DNA from: Sabellastarte sp. h YS-2021
Lineage: Eukaryota; Annelida; Polychaeta; Sabellida; Sabellidae
DNA length: 64,000 nt
NCBI GenBank assembly: GCA_964017235.1
Contig: OZ024936.1
Location: forward strand, 90,494,537-90,558,536
Direction: 5' to 3'
The first letter of the stretch is position 1. Every line of letters starts with the position of its first letter. A program made the translations under genes and the position numbers. Below are positions 1 through 11,300 of this stretch, one piece after another. The notes beneath the pieces were generated by a model that was not told where the DNA came from, made no database searches, and worked only from the letters and a program-made list of their open reading frames with translations.

Positions 1-540
1 TGTATCAAACACCAGTCGATACACCAGTATAACTCCTGTGTTAAAGAAACTGCATTGGCTTCCTGATGAACAGCGCACAGTGTTCAAGACGGCCACACTT
101 GTTTATAAGTATCTTCACACAGGCTTTCCCAGGTATTTTGCTCCATATCTTTCCTCCTAAAGCAGTTCTTATAGCACCAGGCGCAGTCAAAGTGGTGGTA
201 ATTTCCTTGTCATTCCAAAGTTCTGCCCCTCCGTTCACAAATCTGTCAAACAGTTTGGTAATAGTTTTGCGTTTGATGCTCCCACTGTGTGGAATGCTCT
301 CCCTGATGAGATTCGTGCCTCTCCCTCCCTGGCCTCCTTCAGAAAGCAGCTCAAAACCTACCTGTACACCAAAGCATACCCACCTTAGCCTGGATCATTC
401 CCCTGGCATTCTCCGTGGTGCTTGACCCCTGCTATGCCCCTGGTACAGAAATTTTGATGTCTGCTTTTTGTTTTGTTGCACCTTAGAGTCCTCTTGTTTG
501 GGGAGATTAAGCGCTATAAAAGTCGAATTAGAATTAGAAT
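1..540 (+). mobile_element. CR1/L2-like LINE, 3' end fragment (continues left of window)
   Basis: The plus strand encodes the extreme C-terminus of a non-LTR reverse transcriptase with motifs such as LHWLP, LVYKYLHTG, FGNSFAFDAPTVWNALPD and SFRKQLKTYLYTKAYPP, broken by at least one in-frame stop. The 3' UTR ends in a run of GAATTA repeats after the sequence GATTAAGCGCTATAAAAGT. The same protein tail and 3' end occur in the longer LINE at 44260-46049, and the 3' end recurs almost unchanged on the minus strand near 30622-30785. It is a dead fragment. The clade label is from recall of the C-terminal motifs. Confidence 0.8.
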
Positions 541-2285
541 ATCAATGCTAGAACACTCAGAGCACTCCGCAAAGGCAAGTATGATTTTTTTTCCAAAAAT
601 GGCTCAGCAATAAGTAACCGGGAAAATTCTGATCTTTGATACTTTTTGTGTATCTAGGTGGTGATTCAGATCACTCTCATAATATAATTTGATCTAAGTT
701 TGACCAAGACTCATCTTTTTTCATGAAAATCCAATCAGTCGTGTTTGCATAATCTTGATAACAAACAAACGTTCACTCAGCCAAGTGGTAACTTCAAAAT
801 CTTGCCTCAATCTACCCATCTTTTGCATTTCAAGAGTCCAACAACACCTCTTTTCCTTTCATTCTGAAAAAAAAGTAAAGACAAAAATGTTTGCACAGAC
901 TTGCCTTAGAACCTGAAATGGTGCCATTGACTTGTATGGCAGTGTATATTAAAAAGCATCATAACAAAGTCAAAATCAAACCAATATGGCCCAAATTTGG
1001 CCATTCTCTATTCTAACCAATGAGAATGTTATAGAATCATCGCTGAAAATTTGTGGCCTAGCATATGCTAAAAAAACTTGACTGACCAAGATACTTTGAA
1101 ATTGCAGAGTTTCAAAGTAACAAACGGTCATGAATTTAATACCTCCTTTACAGGTAAAAATATATAGTTATATGCATGTAGGAATATTTATCGAAAAAAA
1201 TCACTTTCAAATTATAACAAGTAAAAGTATCTCATAAAGAAGGGTCTCAATGGGTAGTAAAAAGTACAAGTTTTTACTGAACAAAAATCTCGCAAGAGAA
1301 TGCTTCAACTTTTCCGAACTTTCCTATATTGTTTGTGGCACCCTGTTGAACCAGAGATGTTGTAAGATGGGAACTGACCCCCGAGGGAAGTTTCAACTGG
1401 ACTTAGAGTCCAAAACTGAAACTATAAGAGCAATAAAAAAAAACCATTCATCTGTTAAATTGGTTGTTAAATTATCATATTAATACACAGGCGGTAGTTC
1501 AATTGAAGGAACATTGTGTCTATAAACTATAGCCATGGGTTTTACTGCCCATAGTGGGTGGGGTATAAGCCAGTCAACCAGTTAAACAAGGATACTTCTG
1601 TTGGACTTGTGCTTCTTGTCCCATCTCTGGCCTGTGACACCACAGATCATTCTGTTCTTTTTTACTGCCTTAAAATACTAATATAGAATTGATGGGGGTA
1701 GTGCTTAGATGGATAGAGTGACCCCTATAGGGGAAACTTAGAGGTTTAAGTTTCGAAAAAAGCATATTTAATAGGGTGCACAGAACAGATTGGTTGATTC
1801 GTTTCCTTGATTTGTCCAAAGAAAAAGATTTCAGTTCAAGGAATAGACATACTATTAACACATATTGTTTAGACATATTCATTGAGAACTAGTACTTTAT
1901 TTGATTTACATTTTATTTCTATGATTGTCATCTAAATTTTAATTTCCTTCATTACCCTTTGCCCTAATTTTATGTAACTTCTGTTTAAATCTATATACAT
2001 CTATAAATCTATATATTCTATATACAAATATGTTGATCAAATCTATAAATCTGAAAAAAAAATACTCTACTGTAACTAGTTCACATCTTTCTGTCCTGGA
2101 TTCGCAAGCTGCAAGCAATTGGATCATTTGGGTAGTACTCATTCAGTGTAATTTATATTTTGGGTAGGATACATTAGGTGCAATTTGTATTTTTGGGTAG
2201 GGCACATTCGGGGTAATTCAACATAATATACTGATGCACTATGGCCCCAGTGTGTACTTATGCATCCATATTCTAATGTTATCAG
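541..2285. other. Intergenic or intronic AT-rich sequence, nothing recognised
   Basis: No exon with convincing splice sites or recognisable protein was found here. Open frames (for example 1250-1483) have no motif and simple composition. If gene 1 begins upstream of the window, this is part of the intron before its first visible exon. Confidence 0.5.
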
Positions 2286-2394
2286 GACAACCAGAACTGT
2301 GTCATGACACGACTAGACTCAAATTCCTACGATGGCTGGCAAGACCGTGAGTGCAGCAACATATTGACATTTATCTGTCAAAGTTTCCCAGCAG
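2286..2394 (+). CDS. Gene 1 exon: C-terminal half of C-type lectin domain 1
   Basis: Follows an acceptor ending TTATCAG and precedes donor GTTTGT. Only one frame is open across it, reading DNQNCVMTRLDSNSYDGWQD and then RECSNILTFICQ. The W-x-D-x-x-C spacing and final F-I-C are the hallmark of the last third of a C-type lectin domain. The usual WND is WQD here. It ends in phase 1, matching the next exon. Confidence 0.75.
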
Positions 2395-5300
2395 GTTTGT
2401 ACAGCTGAAATACAGGGACTTGATCCTGTACATGCTAGTGATAATCACTTCGTCAGTTTTGTGTTGTGGCTTCATCATCATGTAGTTTGTGGCTTCTTAT
2501 TGTCGATGTATGTGTCAGGAAGGTCAGTGATGCAATCACAGTAACAAAAGATCTCCATTCCATTTTTTCTAACAAATTTAAAACCTTTATATCTGAGGCT
2601 CTGTGTCTGAACTACCTATATCCGATCCGACTTGGTAGGGTAGGTGGAAGGGCAGAGGAAACCAGTACATACACTTGGTTAAGGTTCTGTACTGTAAACT
2701 CCCGACCAATGGCAAGCAACTACCAGCTTTCCTACTTGAGGTAGAGCTGTGAACCGAACCCCGGCCTCAGAGGTGGGAGGCGAGAGTGTTACCACTCTGC
2801 CACCGTGGCCCCTCCGACTTTACATATTTTGATCATATGACTTATCTTTCGGTAGTACAACAAATTTTGTCCAATCTTTTCATGAGTAAATTTTAAATAA
2901 ATATCAAGCTGACTGATATTGTCATGCGATAAAATAAATTTTTATGAGTCTCCTGATCAATCTTGTCTTTGTCCAATATTGAACATAACTGGTGTTATCC
3001 TCTTGAATCATGTTGGATGAACATTGTGAGGCTTTACGTTTTGTCATAAGGCTTAGCTTTTCTGTCAAAATACTTAATTTTTCTTCTTGGTTCTATTTGA
3101 TAAGCAGGACATATATTTCACAAACCTTGTCAACAGGACTGCTTGTAGCAATGTCATAAATTTTAAATGATTATGGGACAGCATCATTAATAAGGACTAC
3201 TGCTTTTCTTGGCATAATCTGAATATAAAATCTTTATTGTCTACCTAATCCAATCTAAATAGTTATTTTCTAACATAATCCCATAATCTGGAAGACATTA
3301 AGTTACAGCTATGCATAAACATATTGAGTAAGAGTTGATCCACTAAGATAGCCAGGTCATACCAGAGAAGACACAGACAAGAAGGGTGGCAAAGGTTTTT
3401 TCTCTGTATGAATTATTGCATATATGTTAATTTGTTAAAATATATGCACTAACACGAACTCAAGTTATAGATGTACTTTATTTAATAAGTATAATGCTAG
3501 TTAATCATTATGGATGTTTTTAAAGGGCAATAATAAAACATTTATGCTAGAGTTTTGTACCATACATTTGTCTTCCCTAACTATTGGATATGTTCAAAGA
3601 ACTTTTACTATTTCTTTTAAAAACAGCGAACTGTTAATTAGAAGGAAAAACACTGGATTGTCTAGCCTTAGGTTTAAGGAAAAAGAAAGCTGCAGGGTGA
3701 TCAAGATGGATAATATTAGCCACCTTCACAATTGTAATTTTCCAGTACTTTATTGAATATCGGATCAATTTTCCATTTTGTTTCAGATTTTTATTGCACA
3801 GAAGGCCCTGACTGTTTGGTTCCACATATGGGTAAGTACTTAATAATATCATTTTGTAATGATCTTTAAAGTTTTTGTAGAGTTAATAAATATTATTAGG
3901 TGTGTTAGTGGGCCATATCAGTGCCTATGACCCAGGGTATATTATAAGAATACTAACCCAGTGAGATTTTTATCTTTTTTATACCTTTCCAATGGCATAT
4001 ATATATATGTATCCTTTCGTAAGTTGCCTAGTTATTGAAATATATATAAATATATATAAATCAACACAGCTATGCATTCACTATTTCTTTTATCACTGTC
4101 ATATTTCTATGGTTTCTGATGGACATAAGCTCTCTGTTTCTCTCCTTTACGTGAAAGTTTGTCTTTTTATTTTTGACCCCAGAATTAGAATCACCCCTGA
4201 CTAGCGAGAGACTCCCACAACAGTATGTGTCAGCTGATAAGGTCTCCACTTGGTCAGAAGCAAACCAAACCTGCAATGCATTGGGCCTGCGTCTGTTCAG
4301 CATCAGATCCCAACAGGAGCTTCAGGCATTTGTACTGCAAAGGTATATGTTTAAGTAACAGGCACCTGAGGATGCCAGTTAGAAATTGTATAGCAAATTT
4401 TACTGCCCACACCTAGCCATCGTAATTTACCTTCATACTGGGGATATTTTCTTACTATGAATAATTAGTATGACAAATGTGTTTGAATTAGCCAAAAAAA
4501 TTGAATAACCAAACCCAGGGGCCGTATTCTACAACAATACTTAGATTATTTCTAGCTTAGATTTTTAGTATTTCTTAGATTTCAAGTAAGAAATGATAAA
4601 CATTCTTAACTTTGGTTTCTTCAAAACAAAGCGCAAGAAAAACCTAGGTGAAAAACCTTCCCTTGCTTAAATCTAAGGCCACCTTAGCATTGTTGTAGAA
4701 TACGGCCCCTGATATTTTGTTAACATTTCCAAGGGTCTTATACTTAGCCAAGATTTTTGGCTAGTCATATACTTAAATCTGAGTATTTTGTCTTAGCTAG
4801 ATCGGGGATTTAAATGGATCATACAAAGGGTGACTTAGCCAAGACCAAGTTTACCAAAATCCACAGTGCTTTTCTATGTCATGGGAACCTTTATTTCTGT
4901 TGGAAGTATATTACTGATGACATATCTTCTTTGATAGATACATTTGATCTTTAGAAAATTGCCATTTTTTTTCAAATAGAAAAACCTTGTAACCACATCA
5001 AAAACGACCAAAAGACTAATTCAGGGAGGTGTTTATGACATGTATTTTCATTTATTTTTTATTTTCAGGATTTAAAAAAATTGTGAAATGGAACAAAATT
5101 TATGATGCTAAACTGAGAGGTCCACGGTGGGACAAAAAGTGTGGGTTTGCCACCCACAAGTAACAATGATGAGGATCTATCCCATTGTGACCCTGGCTGT
5201 TGGTCAGCAAGTTTGGCATCTAAGCACAGGCTGTCACCTGTGTGTCACATCTGCTACTGTGGCCTAGTGGGTACCACACTCACCTAGGAACATAGAGGAC

Positions 5301-8300
5301 GTGGGTTCAATCCCACAGATACATAGTGGCTTGGATGCCACAGTGGCAGGTTAAAGGACCTCAAGGACGTTGATAAATGGTCATCCTTGAGCCTCTGTCT
5401 TAAGTTAATGGAATGTCAGTAATTTGTGAGATGGACAGTACTTGTACAGTGGAAAGAGTCAAATAGCACTTCGAGTCCTGTTAGTACATGGATATATTAT
5501 GGTGAGAATACATATGAATACAAAAAGTGTGGGTTTGCCACCCACAAGTAACAATGATGAGGATCTGTCCCATTGTGACCCTGGCTGTTGAAAGGGAAGT
5601 AAAAGCCCCAACTTAGAACTTTGCATAAAAATGTGTAAAATAGCAAACGGTACTAATGAACACATTCTGAAAAAGTGGTTAACCCAAAGGTAGCATAAGT
5701 TAATAATAGTTACACTCCCCTAACTTGCAGAGAGAATTTCGGGGATGACCATTTTACAACAACGCTGGGAAACTTTAGCCTGTTACTGGTAATAAGAGCA
5801 TATGACAGAGGACCGCCATTTAAAAGGGTTGAGATATACAACTATTGCAAATAGAATGCCTTTTTTATTTATTTTAATATCTTTATTCAGTCAGGATCTA
5901 GATCCAGACAGAGTGGGCACATGGATGGGCCTGACGTCCCTCAACCTGCACGGAATGTTCTCGTACATGGATGGGACTTATCCAACCTGGGCTAACTGGT
6001 ATACTGGATCTCCAATGGCTGCTCTGGGTGACTGTGTGATGGTCGGAGCAGATGGGTATTTTGTGTTGAAGGACTGTAAAGAAGAAAGACAGGTGTTGTG
6101 TGAGAGTGATATGGGTAAGAAAACATCACTTTACTGTTAATTTTCGAGTGTCGCTTCTGTGCGAGATCCAGTAAGTGACAATGCTGAGGGTATGCAATAA
6201 TATGACCCTGACTGATGAATGGATAGTAAAGCACCAATTTTTAACTTTCTGAAATTTGCTACAAGGAATGGAAGCCAGAATCCTGAAGTCCCAGCGCAAC
6301 AACCCCAAGTTAGAATCATGCTTGCAACTACCCTAAGTTTGCACTTGGGAGTAAACTTGTAGAAGTTGCAGGGCTTAAATTTTCAGTGATTGATTTAACA
6401 TTGCTATGGAGTCATATCACAATGGGTGGTTGAGATAATGAAGGATCATCCATCCAAGTACCAACATAGCTTCAGTGATCACATTACGCCAATTCTCAAG
6501 AAAGTACAGAGAACAAATAAAATAAAATAAAATGAAAAAAGTGATCTACAGAAGCGCGAACCTCACTTGAGATGGTGATCCAGATCTATCCCATGTGCGA
6601 TGATTGACATTTCCTGAATATTTCATAAAAATCTGTCCACAGTATGCCAAGCACGGCCATGTAGGGGCCTGCTATGTCAGTTGTAGTACCACCTTATCCC
6701 ATATACATTCTTCTTTACCTTAATTTATTTTCACTGCATCCAATGACCTGGTCCATCAGGGGTCGCCCAATCAAAATCATTAGTTCTGCATCATTGGTCC
6801 CAATGTGCTGGGGCTTTTCATTTCAAAATCAGAAGGCAATCACTATACATGAAGAATTTGAAGTGTGTACGAAGTTGTTTTAGTTTGAAGTTTTTAGTGA
6901 GATTTTAACTGTTATTTCTGTTATGTGTGGTTAATCATGGCTTCTACACGAAAGAAACAAGTTCCAGCTTTACAAAGAAAGAAGGTAACTGCCTCTGCCA
7001 GAGCACGCGTATCATCATCTAGGGTAAGGAAATCGACCAAATCTCGGCTGGAGGAGTCGTTTCTACAGAGTTCTCCTCCCTCAGATGTCATAACGGATTC
7101 GAATCATCTTAACCTTTCTACTCCACCCAATCCACCCATCACTAGCCAATCTGATGTGATGATTGATATGTTACGTCAATTAACTCAGTCAAACCAGTCT
7201 TTGTTAGAAAGAGTTCAGAAAATCGAGCAACAGGCAGCGACTTCTCATCACAGCACAGTAATGGAGGCACCACCCACCAGGCCACGACCCCTGGTCTCTC
7301 ACAGTGCATCATTGGCACAACAGGACTCTTCTAACCCTACATATCAGCATGTACCAAACCTGTCGTCACGGCTACCGCCAAGCACTTCATCAACTCTTGC
7401 TAGCTGTACTTGTAATGCTGCACAGCCAGGTGCCACAGCTTCAAGTGTATATGATCCTACAGCAGCTCTTCAACATGAAGGCGTGGTACCGAGTTTGGAG
7501 AACCTCAGAAGGTTGCCCAATATATCACAAGCTGTGACTAACGTTTTGGCTGCATACGAGGACCAGGCCAAATCTTCATTATTAGGTAAGCAACGTTTAT
7601 CTGGCCGTTACAATACCACAGACATAGCCCAAAACCCACCAGAAATCCGTTGGCCCAACGAGGGCTTTCACTCTTTAGCTGGGAAAAAAGGGGTGCCCTA
7701 TGACGAGTTGTCGATGGCCCAGTGGGTCACAGGCCAACTGAGTAACATCTATAATATGAAGGACTCTATTACTGCCAGGCATGCCCTCCTCCAGGTCATC
7801 TTGGCTATCAAAGATGCGACATCCCTACCCTGGGGGGCAGTCAGAAGCGCGTGGGCCACTTTCATGCATGACCTGGAGGAGGGCAACCTCCACTGGGACA
7901 ATGCTACTCAATGGGCTATTAATCGCCTCAGCGCATCCCAGATGTCCATGGCCAACTCCCAAGTCACTCAACAACATAACTTTAAGAAAATTTGTAAATT
8001 TTACAACGATGGAACCTGTTCTCATGATAATCATCACAGGGCTTAAAGGCATATCTGCAGTTATTGTGATAGGTCAGGAAGAATACTTCAGCATCCAGAG
8101 GTCAAGTGCAATAGCAAGAACAGACTTAAAGATAAGCAAACAGTAAACAGTTAGGATGGTGTGGGGCCACTTGGGCAAAGGCCTACATTGGTTGTCACAA
8201 GTTATGATCATAAATTTTCTTGTCAGGGGGCGGGTCCATGGACAATGACATTTCTTGTAACTTTAACGTATGTTCTTATACCCTTGGTGTTGCTGGAATT

Positions 8301-11300
8301 AATGCTAACGAAGATTATGAAGTTAAAGTTAATTTAAAGCCTATGCATGTGTCAGAAGGGGGAAAACGTACATTTACAGACTTTAATAAGGCATGTGATA
8401 AAGTTAATTTCTTTGATACTGTGTCTTTTAACAGCAGTTTACATTCTGCAAATATGGTGTGTGACCCCCTTGGGTCTTTATATTGATAAAAACAATAATA
8501 TGTTCACCAGTCAACTAAGTGTGAATAATTTGGCTAGTCCACCTGCGTTTGATCACATTGAGGATTGCTGCATGTATGGTACTAAATCAGATGACATATA
8601 TGTTTGGCCACTTTATGGTGAGGTCGATAACTGTATTGTGTACTTTACCAATACATATTGCTCTGATACTTGGGATACTAGTACTTGTACTGTTTATATT
8701 CAGGGTTCAGTCCATAAAGGTTGGTTTGTATGGAGTCAAAACGTATATTCGGGTAGATTCGTTGTCACCAAATGCAGCAACCCTCCTGCTGGGTATTTAC
8801 AAATTATCAGCAGTGTCAATGTGAGTATTACTTTTCATGAACCAGTTAATAAGGTTCAAGCTCAGTTAGTTCATTCTAACTACGTGCAAGATTCATTTTA
8901 CCATAAGTCTTTTGGTTGTTCATATGTCAGTTACATAGAAAATATTATTGACAAATTATCTGCAAATCAATACCTGTCTGATGGTGCTACAGGGGGGCAC
9001 CATCAGCAGGATAATAAAGCATCTGGTGTTGTGTCACCTCCCCCCCTGTACCCATGCATAATGATGCGTCATTTTCTAACGCCTTCCCGCATCTCGACGT
9101 CGTCGCTGACCATGCCGTTTCTGACTGCTTTGACTCAACAAAGAAACTTGGGTTTTTGGCCCTAGAGGGCTCCCAGTTTCAATTCATTGGCCCTGACAGG
9201 GACTGCCCTAATCCCCCATCTTTAGCAGATGATATATCAATGGCAAGGGTTATTCGTTCCACTGGTCTTCCTAACTACAAGCAAGCCAGGTTTCCAGTTC
9301 ATTCGGACCTCAATATTCAGGCTTGGGAGAGGTTGCTTGAGAGCTCCCCCAATACCAGATTGCTGGATTATCTTAAATTTGGCTTTCCTCTTTCATTATA
9401 CAACCATGAATCTTTAACTAATAAGGACATTGTTAATCATTTTTCTGCCCTGCAATATCCTTCAGCTGTTACTGAATACTTACATAAGGAGGTTAACTTA
9501 GGGGCCATTTTGGGCCCCTTTGTTGATATCCCCTACCACGAATTCCACTGTTCTCCTCTCCTCACCAGGCCTAAGGACACAGATAAGAGAAGAGTCATTC
9601 TTAACCTTTCTTACCCTAGCATTAATTCAGTCAATGATAGGGTTACTAGGAATTACTTCGATGGCCAACAGTTTCTATTGAAGTTTCCAACTGTTGATCA
9701 TATTAATGACCAGATTAAGGCAACTGAGGATAGGGTTTTATTGGCTAAGATTGATATTGCCAGAGCCTTTAGGAACTTGCACATCGACCCTGCTGATACT
9801 TTCAAATTTGGCCTAAAATGGCAGAATAAGTATTATCTCGACGTCTCGGCCGCGTTCGGCTGGGTGCACGGCAGTGCGGCATTCCAGCTTACGTCTGACG
9901 CAATATGTGACGCCATGCGTCATAAGGGGCGTCATGTGTTCTCCTATAATGATGATTACATCTTGGTGTCCACTGAGGACATGGCTCACTCTCATTTTGC
10001 AGAGTTATATGACCTTATCTCTGACCTTGGCCTCCTTATCAATCCTGACAAGAACCCCCCCCCCCACTAGGAGGTTAACATGCTTGGGTATCTCCATTGA
10101 CCTTTACACCAATACTCTCAGTATTGAACATAATAAGCTCCACGAGATATATGCGGAATGCTTGCAGGTCAGCACTAAGACTCATCTTACTAGGAAAAAA
10201 TTTCAGTCCCTCCTGGGTAAGCTTATGTACTTACATAAAGTCATTAAGCCAGTTAGGCTCTTTGTTAACCGCATGCTTGCTACCTTCAGGAGTAACTTCA
10301 CTGAGACCAAGATTAAGCTCTTTAGGGAATTTTTCCAAGACCTTCATTGGTTCCTCACCTTCCTTCCGTCCTTTAATGGGTCTTCAAAGATTTTTAAGAG
10401 CCCCATCCCTGCCAATAACAAGTTGTTTATTTGATGCTTGTCTTACAGGCGTGGGGGGAATTTGGGATCATAGGGTCTATGCTGCACCTATTCCACAATA
10501 TCAAAACTTCCACCCTTCCATTACTCATTTGGAAATGCTCAATCTATTGATTGCCCTTCGATTATGGGGTTCTCATTGGGCCCAATCTTCAATGTACATT
10601 TACTGTGACAACATGGCGGTTGTCCAAGTGGCCTCTTCCGGGAGGACCAAGGACCCTTTTCTGGGGGCTTGTATTCGTAATATTTGGCTCATCACTGCTA
10701 CCCTCGACATTGAGCTGGAGATCAAACATATTCAGGGCTCTAAGAATATACTAGCTGATGCTTTATCAAGGATTTATTCAGATAAGGACATAAATTATGA
10801 CCTTTTTCAAATGTTGAAGGAGTCTTATACTTGGGATGAGGTTCATCATTCCTTATTTCACCTTTCCTATCTTATGTAATTTCAGACTCAACCCAGCATT
10901 CCTCCACCCTCCTGGCCTCAGCATGGGAGAGGGTCATCACAGCTCACAGACCTGCCACAGTGCCATCTCAGAAGACTCATTTTAAGACCTTTCTGGGGTT
11001 TTTGTTCTTTTATCACCTTCCTCAGAATTTTCTCTGTCCTAATTTACTGGCATTTTTAGAATTTTTACACCAAAATTCACTCTCCCCAAAGGTCATCAGA
11101 AACTACCTGTCATCCCTGTCTTCTCTTTGCTCTCTTTACCAAATTTCATCTGATTGTAACCATCCTGCCTTGGCTAGGATTTTACGTAGCCTTTCAATTA
11201 ACTCCCATTTCAGGCCAACTCCCAGGGGAATTTTTGATGTTCCTACTCTATACTCTATACCATATTTCAAGAGCCTGTGATCTTTTAAGTGACCCCATCT

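Noticed and set aside
1250..1483. 77-codon plus-strand frame
   Set aside because: No motif, no splice context and AT-rich composition.
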